From Paracidovorax wautersii (lineage in GTDB: Bacteria; Pseudomonadota; Gammaproteobacteria; Burkholderiales; Burkholderiaceae_C), in assembly GCF_031453675.1 (NCBI RefSeq), contig NZ_JAVIZX010000001.1, forward strand, positions 2,874,001 through 2,938,000: DNA of 64,000 nucleotides, written 5' to 3'. Positions within the stretch are counted from its first letter, which is position 1. The number at the start of each line of letters is the position of its first letter. A program made the position numbers and the translations under genes. Of this stretch, positions 36,138-44,171 are shown one piece after another. Below the pieces are notes generated by a model. The model was given only the letters and a program-made list of their open reading frames with translations. It was not told where the DNA came from and ran no database searches.

Positions 36138-37691
36138 TCACACGTCGAACTGCACGCCCTGCGCCAGCGGCAGCGCTCGGGAGTAGTTGATGGTGTTGGT
36201 GGCGCGGCGCATGTAGGCCTTCCAGCTGTCGGAGCCGGCCTCGCGGCCGCCGCCGGTTTCCTTCTCGCCACCAAAGGCACCCCCGATCTCCGCGCCGCTG
36301 GGGCCGATGTTCACGTTGGCGATGCCGCAGTCCGAACCGCTCGCCGACAGGAAGCGCTCGGCTTCGCGCAGGTCGAGCGTGAAGATCGACGACGACAGGC
36401 CCGCGCCCACGGCGTTGTTCCAGGCGATGGCGTCATCCAGCGCTTCGTAGCGCACCACGTACAGGATGGGCGCGAAGGTCTCGCGCAGTGCCGGGCCGGT
36501 GTGGGCGGGCAGTTCCACCAGGGCGGGGCGCACGTAGAAGGCCTGGTCACCGCCGATGCCTGCGATGCGTTCGCCGCCGTGCACGGTGGCGCCGGCGCGG
36601 CGCGCCTCGTGCAGGGCCTGCTGCATGGCCTCGAAGGCCGCGCCGTCGATCAGCGGGCCCACCAGGGTGCCGGCCGCGCGCGGATCGCCCACCTGCACGC
36701 CCGCATAGACCTTGGCTAGGCGCGGCACCAGCGCGTCGTAGATGCTGGCGTGCACGAACAGCCGGCGCAGTGTGGTGCAGCGCTGCCCGGCCGTGCCCAT
36801 GGCCGCGAAGGCGATGCCGCGCAGGGCCAGGTCCAGGTCGGCGGACGGGGCCACGATGGCGGCGTTGTTGCCGCCCAGCTCCAGGATGGCGCGGGCGAAG
36901 CGCGCGGCCAGCTGCGGCGCCACGGCGCGGCCCATGGTGGTGGAGCCGGTGGCGGACACCACGGGCACGCGGTGGTCCTGCACCAGTGCCTCGCCCACCG
37001 CGCGCTGGCCGATCAGCAGCTGCAGCAGGCCATCGGGGGCGCCACCGCCGTCGGCATTGAAGCGGGTGAGGGCGCGCTGCGCGATGGCGTGGGTGGCCAG
37101 AGCGGTCAGCGGTGTCTTCTCGGAAGGTTTCCACACCACGGCGTTGCCGCACACCAGGGCCAGCGCAGCGTTCCACGACCACACGGCCACGGGGAAGTTG
37201 AAGGCCGAGATCACGCCGCACACGCCCAGCGGGTGCCAGGTTTCCATCATGCGGTGGCCGGGGCGCTCGGTGGCGATCGTCAGGCCGTAGAGCTGGCGCG
37301 ACAGGCCCACGGCGAAGTCGCAGATGTCGATCATCTCCTGCACCTCGCCCAGCCCTTCGGACGGGATCTTGCCGGCCTCCAGCGTGACCAGGCGGCCCAG
37401 GTCGTCCTTGGCGGCACGCAGCTCCTCGCCCAGCAGCCGCACGAACTCGCCCCGGCGCGGTGCCGGCACATCGCGCCATTGCAGGAAGGCGGCGTGCGCC
37501 TGGCCGATGGCGTCCGAGGTGCCCGGCACGGTGTGCTGATGCACCTGGGCCACGGTGTCGCCTGTCAGGGGTGAGCGCACGGGCAGGTCGCCGCCTTCCC
37601 AGGCGGTGCGCGGCACGCCCAGGCGGTCGAGCAGCGCGTGGACTTCTGCTGCAGCGGAGGGGAGTGCGGTGGGGGCGGAGGATGGGGTCAT
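36138..37691 (-). CDS. ALDH7-type aldehyde dehydrogenase (aminoadipate semialdehyde type)
   Basis: 517-residue NAD-dependent dehydrogenase of the ALDH7 family, which includes L-piperideine-6-carboxylate/alpha-aminoadipate semialdehyde dehydrogenases. Catalytic Cys is near residue 304 (GTAGQRCTTLRRLFVH) and the general base Glu near 268 (LELGGNNA); ALDH7 features are MMETWHPLGVCGVISAFNFP and the C-terminal GGEKETGGGREAGSDSWK. Its start ATG follows a Pro/Ala-rich leader not conserved in the family. It is divergent from a LysR gene and upstream of the ThDP enzyme. A lysine-catabolic role is plausible but unproved. Confidence 0.88.
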   Translation of the reverse strand: MTPSSAPTALPSAAAEVHALLDRLGVPRTAWEGGDLPVRSPLTGDTVAQVHQHTVPGTSDAIGQAHAAFLQWRDVPAPRRGEFVRLLGEELRAAKDDLGRLVTLEAGKIPSEGLGEVQEMIDICDFAVGLSRQLYGLTIATERPGHRMMETWHPLGVCGVISAFNFPVAVWSWNAALALVCGNAVVWKPSEKTPLTALATHAIAQRALTRFNADGGGAPDGLLQLLIGQRAVGEALVQDHRVPVVSATGSTTMGRAVAPQLAARFARAILELGGNNAAIVAPSADLDLALRGIAFAAMGTAGQRCTTLRRLFVHASIYDALVPRLAKVYAGVQVGDPRAAGTLVGPLIDGAAFEAMQQALHEARRAGATVHGGERIAGIGGDQAFYVRPALVELPAHTGPALRETFAPILYVVRYEALDDAIAWNNAVGAGLSSSIFTLDLREAERFLSASGSDCGIANVNIGPSGAEIGGAFGGEKETGGGREAGSDSWKAYMRRATNTINYSRALPLAQGVQFDV

Positions 37692-37854
37692 GGGCAAGGA
37701 GGTCAACGGTTCGACCGGGAGCGCGGGGGCAGGCGCTGCCGGCGGGAAGAAGCGGAAGGGGCGCGCGGCGGTGGCGCGCCCAGGCGTGGCCGCACTATCG
37801 CCCAGCGGTGTGCGGATGCATAGCAAAAAAAGGGAACGAGTTGTTGCGCTGCGG

Positions 37855-37912
37855 GAATGAAGTGGCATGATGCCGCCCGAGTGGAAGGGGAAGGTGTCCC
37901 GCTACTTCATTC
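37855..37912. promoter_or_regulatory. Inverted repeats between ALDH and LysR genes
   Basis: Perfect arms GAATGAAGT (37855) and ACTTCATTC (37904) 40 bases apart, with a palindrome GGCATGATGCC at 37864-37874 between them. The position just before the LysR start suits a regulator binding or autoregulation site. Confidence 0.5.
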
Positions 37913-37937
37913 TCCAGTCGCATGAAACACTTGCCCC

Positions 37938-38849
37938 ATGTTCCGTAAACGCTTTCTGCCCCCGGTGGCCGATCTGATGGCCTTCGAGGCCGCTGCCCGC
38001 CATGCCAGCATCTCGCGCGCCGCGGAGGAACTGCATCTCACCCAGAGCGCCGTCTCGCGCCAGATCCGGCAGCTGGAAGCCCAGCTCGGCCAGGCGCTGT
38101 TCGCGCGGGTGCGCCAGCGCGTACTGCTCACCGATGCCGGTCGCCTGTACGCCGCCGACGTGCGCGCCGTGCTGCAGCAGCTGTCGGCCGCCACGCAGAA
38201 AGCCATGGCCCTGGCCGATGGCGGCGGCTTGCTCCACCTGGCCGTGCTGCCCACCCTGGGCGCGCGCTGGCTGGTGCCGCGCCTGCCCGATTTCGCGGCG
38301 CGCCACCCGGAGGTGACGGTCAACCTCTCGGCCCGGACCGAGCCGTTCGACTTCGGGCAGGAGCCCTTCGACGCCGCCATCCACTACGGCGCGCCGCACT
38401 GGGCCGGAGCGGTGTGCGACTTCCTCATGCCCGAAGAGGTGGTGCCCGTCTGCAGCCCGGGGCTGCTGGCGCGCCATGCCGTCGCCGCGCCCGCCGGTGT
38501 GGCGGGCCTGACCCTGTTGCACCAGACGACGCGCCCCACGCTGTGGGCCGACTGGTTCGAACAGGCCGGCGTGGCGGCGCCGCAGGCGCTGCGCGGCCCG
38601 CGCTTCGAGCAGTTCGCGATGATTGCGCAGGCGGCGGCTTCCGGCTTGGGCGCTGCGCTGCTGCCGCGCTTCCTGGTGCAGGAGGAACTGGCGTCGCGCA
38701 CGCTGGTGGAGTTGCCGGGCGGCGCGCTCACCGGCAGCGACGCCTATTACCTGGCCGTGCCTTTGGCCCGGGCCGAGGCACCGGTGGTGCGGGCGTTCCG
38801 CGACTGGATGCGGCAGGCGATTCCGGTCCCGCCGGCGGGCCAGGGGTAG
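37938..38849 (+). CDS. LysR-family regulator, GcvA-like
   Basis: 303-residue LTTR of the GcvA-like type: HTH at residues 10-67 (AFEAAARHASISRAAEELHLTQSAVSRQIRQLE), effector domain from about 95 with FDAAIHYGAPHWAGAVCDFL. It is divergent from the ALDH7-type gene across 246 bases and is the probable regulator of that gene and the ThDP enzyme. Confidence 0.9.
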   Translation: MFRKRFLPPVADLMAFEAAARHASISRAAEELHLTQSAVSRQIRQLEAQLGQALFARVRQRVLLTDAGRLYAADVRAVLQQLSAATQKAMALADGGGLLHLAVLPTLGARWLVPRLPDFAARHPEVTVNLSARTEPFDFGQEPFDAAIHYGAPHWAGAVCDFLMPEEVVPVCSPGLLARHAVAAPAGVAGLTLLHQTTRPTLWADWFEQAGVAAPQALRGPRFEQFAMIAQAAASGLGAALLPRFLVQEELASRTLVELPGGALTGSDAYYLAVPLARAEAPVVRAFRDWMRQAIPVPPAGQG

Positions 38850-38891
38850 GAGGGGCGGGCGGAGGCCCCGCCGCAGCCAGGGCCTGCGCGG

Positions 38892-39104
38892 TCAGGCGGC
38901 GGCGAGCGCTTCCTGCGCGTCCTCGCACCACCAGTGGGCGGCGGCATAGAAACCTTCCCAGACGCAGCCATTGCAGCCGCGGCCGCAGCAGCTGGTGGGA
39001 AACGGCGGCGGCGGGCGCAGTGCCACGCCGCGGGCGCTGGCGGCGGACTGCAGGGCAGCGAACGCGCGGGCAGCGTCGTCCGCGCTGGCCAGGGGCGGGG
39101 TCAT
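38892..39104 (-). CDS. Oxidoreductase-like domain protein (short)
   Basis: 70-residue protein with the cysteine motif SCCGRGCNGCVWEGFY near residues 40-55, characteristic of the small oxidoreductase-like N-terminal domain family (CCxxGCxxCVWE). It probably binds metal or takes part in redox chemistry; function is not established. It sits 10 bases downstream of the next minus-strand gene (39115), so they may be co-transcribed. Confidence 0.8.
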   Translation of the reverse strand: MTPPLASADDAARAFAALQSAASARGVALRPPPPFPTSCCGRGCNGCVWEGFYAAAHWWCEDAQEALAAA

Positions 39105-39114
39105 GGCAAGGGAA

Positions 39115-39357
39115 TTACGGGCGCGGCTGGCCGCTGGCGCGCGCACGCAGCCAGCCCCAGCGGCCAATGAAGGCCACGCCCAGCACCAGCGCAAACCAGC
39201 CCACCAGGTAGACCTGTCCCATCAGATCGCGCACCGACAGCGACTTGGCGTAGTACGGCGCGAGCAGGATCACGATACCGATGATCGTGCAGGTGACGCC
39301 CTTGAACAGCAGTTCGGAGTGTTCCTTGTGGCGGCGGGCGGGGGACGGAGAGGGCAT
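39115..39357 (-). CDS. Small membrane protein with two predicted helices
   Basis: 80-residue protein with basic N-terminus (ARRHKEHSE), two transmembrane segments at about 20-39 (GVTCTIIGIVILLAPYY) and 50-67 (VYLVGWFALVLGVAFIG) and a basic tail. No named family recognised. Upstream of the cysteine-motif gene and divergent from rbgA. Confidence 0.7.
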   Translation of the reverse strand: MPSPSPARRHKEHSELLFKGVTCTIIGIVILLAPYYAKSLSVRDLMGQVYLVGWFALVLGVAFIGRWGWLRARASGQPRP

Positions 39358-39608
39358 GGCTTGGGCAGGTCGAATGGAGCGGGGCGCGGAGGCATTATGG
39401 CAACCCTGAACAGGTCCCCACGATGCGGCGCGCGCTGCCTGGGGGATCGGCTGCAAGCGCCAACCGCAGCCATAACCGTGCCCACGGCGAGGATTCGTAG
39501 CGCGGCAGATCGTCTCCGGCGGCGATGCGCAGCGCGCGATGGACTGGTTCAGCGTTGCCTTATCCTTGGCGCCCTGATTCCCCACCCCCCGAGCGAAAGA
39601 TCTTCTCC

Positions 39609-40595
39609 ATGGCCATCCAGTGGTTTCCCGGTCACATGCACAGCACGCGCAAGGCGATCGGCGAGCGCATCAAGGACATCGACGTGGTGATCGAGCTGCT
39701 GGACGCCCGCCTGCCGGGCTCCAGCCGCAACCCGCTGCTGGCCGAGCTGACGGGGCATAAGCCGTCGGTGAAGGTGCTCAACAAGCAGGATGTGGCCGAC
39801 CCCGCGCGCACGCCGCTGTGGCTGGACTGGTACAACGCGCAGGAGGGCATCCGCGCCATCGGCCTGGATGCCTCCGAGCCCGCCCCGGCGCGCCGCCTCA
39901 TCGACGCCTGCCATGCGCTCGCGCCGCAGCGCGGCGGCATGGCCAAGCCCATGCGGGTGCTGATCTGCGGCATTCCCAACGTGGGCAAGTCCACGCTCAT
40001 CAACACGCTCAGCAAGAAGAGCCAGGCCAAGACGGGCGACGAGGCCGGCATCACCAAGCTGGAGCAGCGCATCACCCTGGCCGACGACTTCTATCTGTGG
40101 GACACGCCCGGCATGCTGTGGCCGCGCATCACCATCCCGCAAAGCGGCTACAAGCTGGCCGCCAGCGGGGCCGTGGGCAAGAACGCCTACGACGAGGAAG
40201 AGGTGGCGCTGGAACTGCTGGCCTACCTCAAGCAGCCCTACGCGCCGCTGCTGGAGGCCCGCTACAAGCTGGGGCTGAGCCCGGCGGCCATCGACGCCTT
40301 GCGGGAGGAAGAGCTGCTGGAGGCCATCGCCCGCAAGCGCGGGGCGGTGATGTCCGGCGGGCGCGTCAACCTGCAGAAGGCCGCCGAGCTGGTGATGACC
40401 GACCTGCGCAGCGCCGTCCTGGGCCGCATCACGCTGGAGACGCCGGCCGAGTTCGAGGCGTGGTGCACCGAGTCCGAGGCACTGGAGGCCGAACGCTCGG
40501 CCAAGAAGGCCGCCCGCGAGGCGCGCAAGGGCGGGCGCAAGCGGAGCGGTGCACCGGCGGGCGGCGCGGATTCGGAGGCCGGCGAAGAGTCTTGA
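39609..40595 (+). CDS. ylqF: Ribosome biogenesis GTPase YlqF/RbgA
   Basis: 328-residue circularly permuted GTPase that assists 50S assembly. The G4 motif NKQD (residues 57-60) precedes G1 GIPNVGKST (near 123-131) and G3 DTPG (near 165), the permuted order. The N-terminal WFPGHMHSTRKAI is diagnostic. The C-terminal tail from about 290 is Lys/Arg/Glu-rich. The gene ends against a palindromic repeat. Confidence 0.94.
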   Translation: MAIQWFPGHMHSTRKAIGERIKDIDVVIELLDARLPGSSRNPLLAELTGHKPSVKVLNKQDVADPARTPLWLDWYNAQEGIRAIGLDASEPAPARRLIDACHALAPQRGGMAKPMRVLICGIPNVGKSTLINTLSKKSQAKTGDEAGITKLEQRITLADDFYLWDTPGMLWPRITIPQSGYKLAASGAVGKNAYDEEEVALELLAYLKQPYAPLLEARYKLGLSPAAIDALREEELLEAIARKRGAVMSGGRVNLQKAAELVMTDLRSAVLGRITLETPAEFEAWCTESEALEAERSAKKAAREARKGGRKRSGAPAGGADSEAGEES

Positions 40596-40650
40596 TGAAA
40601 AACGGCTCCAGCGCCCGTCCTGACTTCGCAGTCAGCTATTGAATTGATAG
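40596..40650 (-). repeat. Palindromic repeat copy
   Basis: On the minus strand CTATCAATTCAATAGCTGAC, then GGGCGCTGGAGCCGTTTTTC, directly after the ylqF stop. Confidence 0.65.
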
Positions 40651-40685
40651 TTGGTCTGGTGTGGTGGCCCCGCGGCCTGTGCGCC

Positions 40686-40720
40686 GGGCTCTGGGCTCTG
40701 GGCTCTGGGCTCTGGGCTCT
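40686..40720 (+). repeat. Tandem heptamer GGGCTCT x5
   Basis: Five perfect head-to-tail copies of GGGCTCT between the convergent ends of ylqF and the 953-residue gene. Non-coding. Confidence 0.97.
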
Positions 40721-40781
40721 GCGCACGGCGGGCGTTGGCCGGGCGTTGAGCCCTTCCCTTCCATCACCCAGCGCCGCGCGT

Positions 40782-43643
40782 TCACCAGCGGATCGGTGCG
40801 TCCTCGCCGTGCCAGAAGATCAGCCGCCAGGCCTCGGCAAAGCGCGAGGTGCCGGCGGCGAACGGATCCAGCCCCGGCCCCTTGCGCAGCAGCACCAGGT
40901 AGCCGCCGCGGCTGCCCGCCACCAGCGTGCGCCCGTCGCGCGCCATGTCGAGGCCGCACAGTGCGCCGCCGCCGACAGGGTGGCGCCACAGTCCGGGGCC
41001 GGAGGCGGGGCGGTCCTGCAGATCGGCCCGCAACCCTCCGTTTCCGTCGCCACGCACCACCAGGCCTTGGGCGGTGGCTGTGGGCGCATCGCCCGCTGCC
41101 GGCCACGCAAGGCCGGCGGGCGCAGCCCCGTCAGCAGGCGGCACGCGCTGAACGCCTGTGGCATCCGTGCGGTAGAGGTGGCCGCTGCGGGTGCGCAGCA
41201 GCGCGGATTGGCCGTCGTCGCTGGGCAGGATCTGCGTAGGCCCAGCGGCGGCGGTCGCTGCGCCGTCCTCTTCCCCTGCGTTCGGCCCATCGTCCGAGAG
41301 GGCTTCCGCGGGCATCGGCAGGCGGGCCAGCACGGGGCCGTCCCAGCCCTCGCGCATGGTCAGGACGCCGTCACCGGCGTCTATGGCGAAGCAGGTGCGT
41401 GATGCCGACCGGCCCACGCTGCGCACACCGTCCAGCGGCTGCACCTGCAGCCCGTCCGCGCTGGCACGCAGCCACTGCGCAGCCTGGTCCTGGGCGGGGG
41501 CGATGCGCGCCACGATGGTGCCGCCGTCCAGCAGAAACACCGGGCCCACCGCCCGCCCCGCGGCGGCGGCGTGGCCGGCAAAGGCCTCGGGGGCGAAGGC
41601 GAACCGGTGGTGCAGGCGCGCGGCCAGGTCCGCATCGGCATGGCGGCTGACCACGCGCGCCAGCTGCAGCACGGTGTCGGCGCGGTGGCGGCGGGCGTCC
41701 TCCGGCCAGGGCGGCAACGCACCACCGCCGCTGCCCGGCGCGGCGGCCTCGGACTCGGACTCGGACTCTGCGGCTAGGCGGGCACGCACCTGCGCTACGA
41801 AGGCCCGGCCATCGGCCTGCCAGGCGTCGGACGCGGCCAGCAGCGCGGTGGGGAGGACCGCGTCGTCTGGCAGGTGCGGGGCGAAGGGCGGTGTGCGGAG
41901 CAGCTGTACCTCGGCGGCGATGCGGCGGGCCTCGGCGTCGCGCGCTGCGGGCTGGGCGCTGGTCTGCTCCAGGCGCTGCGCGATCCCGGCAAACAGCCGC
42001 AGCAGCCGCGCCGTGTGGTCCACGGCATGCAGCGGCAGGGGCACGCGCTCGTCGCCCTGCCGCTGGGCATAGGTGATGCGCAGGGCCGGGCGGCCTGCGC
42101 CATCGCGTTCGATGTCGATCTGGTAGCTGGCCAGCGTGTCGTCATCCGCGTCGCCCGGGCCCGGGGGGCCGTTCTCCCAGCTGAGCTTGAGCGCACGCCC
42201 CCAGCGCCTGCCGTGGCGCACGCAGGGCTGGCGCGCACCGACCCACAGATCGCCCTCCCACCAGCCGTTGCGCTCGCTGTCCCACCAGTCGTCGTACTGC
42301 GCGGTGAAGACGGGCCGCAGCGTCAGCGCCTCGGCGCGTGCCGGTGTCAGTTCGGCCAGCAGGCGCTGGTGCAGCGGGTGCCCGGCGCGGCGCTGGCCTT
42401 CGGCCTTGCGCCAGTAGTCGACCACGCCCTGCCAGGCCAGCGCGCAGGCCTGCAAGGCTTCGGTGGGTGCCGCCGCCTGCGGTCCGGCGAGCGGCTGCCA
42501 GGCACCGGGGCGGCCATCGGCGCCGTAGGCGCGGAACAGCTGGGCGAATCCGGGCGCCAGGGCTGGCGCCGTGCGGCGCCAGGGCGCGGCGGCCAGACGG
42601 CGCACGCCCGCCGCCGCGGCCCCCAGCAGGCTGCGCGCCTCGGGGGCGGGCACGTCGGAGAACCAGAAATCCCAGGCCTTCCACTCGGTGAGAAAGAGCC
42701 CGTCGTGGTAGGTGTCGCCATCCTCGTCCTGGTGGCGGCGCGTGAGCAGGAAGTCGGTCTGCCCGAACCAGCCCTGGGCCTTGTGCCGGGTCTTGTCGGG
42801 CAGGGCGGCGCGCAGCAGCTGGTGCAGCTGCGCCAGCGTGGGCGCGGGGCCTGGGCAGAGGGCGGCATCCATCGGGAGTTGCGCCTCGGGGTCCCCTCGC
42901 AGCACCGGCTCGCCGGCCTGCAGTGCGGCGCGCAGGCGGGGCAGATCGACCAATGCGCTGACGCTGTCGGGCGCCGGCGCCATGGGCTGCAGAAGCCCAG
43001 GCACCAGCCGCAGTGCCAGGGCTTCATGGGCCAGCGCGGCGTGGCGTGGGTCTTGCCGGGCGGCATCCAGGCACAGGCCGATGTGCTTCTCCCCTGGAAG
43101 CTGCACGCGCACGCCAGACGTGAACACGGCCACGGCGGCTTTTAAGGTGCCGTGCACGGCCAGGGCGGCGGGCGGCGCGTGCGCTGCAGCGTTTGCATCG
43201 ACAGACGCGTCCTCTGGGCCGTCCCCGCACCACAGGAGGCCGGCCACCTGCAGGCGGCCCTCCACCTCGACGGCGGCATCGCCCGAGAGCAAAGCGTGAC
43301 CGCACGACAGGTCGCCGCGTACGTACAGCGCACAGCCGGCGGGTGTGCTGGGAGCGATGAGCGCGCCTGCGACGCGCAGCGCGCCCTGTACCAGCAGCAG
43401 ACACGGTGCGGCCGGCGCGTCGGCGCCTCCCGCGGGCAGGGAGTCAGCCAAGCCGGCCAGCGGCGCCTGCAGATCGAGCGACGCCAACTCCAGATCTCCG
43501 TGCACCTGCAATACCCACGCATGGTCGTGCCCGACGGCGGATGCCTCGGCGCGTGCCATCAGGGCCTGCGACAGCGCATGGCCAGCCGGAAAGGCCGCGG
43601 CGGCTTCGTACAGGGGAATAAGCGTGGCGTGGGACAGGGGCAT
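40782..43643 (-). CDS. 953-residue protein with repeat N-terminus, function unknown
   Basis: Large protein not assigned to a named family. Residues about 40-190 contain short repeats of the form hydrophobic-x-G-x-L (VHGDLELAS, VQGALRVAG, VRGDLSCGH, VEGRLQVAG, VHGTLKAAV), suggesting a beta-solenoid like polymer-forming cytoskeletal proteins. The central part is Trp-rich (TEWKAWDFWF, DDWWDSERNGWWEGDLW). A Ser-Glu run is near residue 625. Residues about 690-953 have beta-propeller-like strands (GHLYRTDATG, DMARDGRTLVAGSRGGYLVLL). No signal peptide or membrane helix. The frame is consistent throughout; role unknown. Confidence 0.72.
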   Translation of the reverse strand: MPLSHATLIPLYEAAAAFPAGHALSQALMARAEASAVGHDHAWVLQVHGDLELASLDLQAPLAGLADSLPAGGADAPAAPCLLLVQGALRVAGALIAPSTPAGCALYVRGDLSCGHALLSGDAAVEVEGRLQVAGLLWCGDGPEDASVDANAAAHAPPAALAVHGTLKAAVAVFTSGVRVQLPGEKHIGLCLDAARQDPRHAALAHEALALRLVPGLLQPMAPAPDSVSALVDLPRLRAALQAGEPVLRGDPEAQLPMDAALCPGPAPTLAQLHQLLRAALPDKTRHKAQGWFGQTDFLLTRRHQDEDGDTYHDGLFLTEWKAWDFWFSDVPAPEARSLLGAAAAGVRRLAAAPWRRTAPALAPGFAQLFRAYGADGRPGAWQPLAGPQAAAPTEALQACALAWQGVVDYWRKAEGQRRAGHPLHQRLLAELTPARAEALTLRPVFTAQYDDWWDSERNGWWEGDLWVGARQPCVRHGRRWGRALKLSWENGPPGPGDADDDTLASYQIDIERDGAGRPALRITYAQRQGDERVPLPLHAVDHTARLLRLFAGIAQRLEQTSAQPAARDAEARRIAAEVQLLRTPPFAPHLPDDAVLPTALLAASDAWQADGRAFVAQVRARLAAESESESEAAAPGSGGGALPPWPEDARRHRADTVLQLARVVSRHADADLAARLHHRFAFAPEAFAGHAAAAGRAVGPVFLLDGGTIVARIAPAQDQAAQWLRASADGLQVQPLDGVRSVGRSASRTCFAIDAGDGVLTMREGWDGPVLARLPMPAEALSDDGPNAGEEDGAATAAAGPTQILPSDDGQSALLRTRSGHLYRTDATGVQRVPPADGAAPAGLAWPAAGDAPTATAQGLVVRGDGNGGLRADLQDRPASGPGLWRHPVGGGALCGLDMARDGRTLVAGSRGGYLVLLRKGPGLDPFAAGTSRFAEAWRLIFWHGEDAPIRW

Positions 43644-43696
43644 GGCAGGCGCGAGGGGGCTTCGGCATCCTAGCCCAGTGCCAGTGGCCGCAGACC

Positions 43697-43722
43697 CAAA
43701 GAAAAGGGCCCCGAGGGGCCCT
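43697..43722 (-). terminator. Rho-independent terminator
   Basis: On the minus strand AGGGCCCCtcGGGGCCCT followed by TTTTCTTT, 27 bases after the stop of the 83-residue gene. Confidence 0.88.
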
Positions 43723-43748
43723 GCGCGGTCAGCAAAGAAGCGGCGCCG

Positions 43749-44000
43749 TCAGGCCGCCGGGTCGCTCTCGGCGGGGGCGGTGTCCTCTCCTTGCACGCGG
43801 ATCTTGCCCTCGTTCACATACAGCTCGAACTGGTCGCGTGGAATGGCGGTCAGACCGGCGGCATCGTTGTCGGCCGTCCAGCTCAGGGTCACGCTGTCGG
43901 GCGCGTGTTCCAGCTCCACCGGGCCTTGCGGAATGGCGATCGGCATGCCGTCGCCTTCGCGGTACGTCACGTGTCCGTGGATGGTGGCGTGTTGGGTCAT
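43749..44000 (-). CDS. Small hypothetical protein (83 aa)
   Basis: 83-residue acidic cytosolic protein (HATIHGHVTYREGDGMPIAIP, VELEHAPDSVTLSW) with alternating beta-type pattern. A strong AAGGAGG ribosome site and a good terminator mark it as a real, independently expressed gene. No family recognised; no signal peptide. Confidence 0.8.
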   Translation of the reverse strand: MTQHATIHGHVTYREGDGMPIAIPQGPVELEHAPDSVTLSWTADNDAAGLTAIPRDQFELYVNEGKIRVQGEDTAPAESDPAA

Positions 44001-44125
44001 GGGTGGGTCCTCCTTGGAGTCAATGGCGCCTGCGGGGTGCAGGGCGTCGCGGACTCCATTACAGGGCAAGGGGCAGCCTCGGCCCTGTCAGAAATCACGC
44101 CCGTTTCGGTTGGAAACAAATGGAG

Positions 44126-44171
44126 GGCAAAAACGGCTGCAGCGCCCGTGGATGGTGCGCAAGCTGCTATG
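44126..44171 (-). repeat. Palindromic repeat copy
   Basis: On the minus strand CATAGCAGCTTGCGCACCAT, CCACGGGCGCTGCAGCCG, TTTTTGCC; close to the copy in btuD. It ends at the 3' edge of the MFS gene. Confidence 0.7.
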
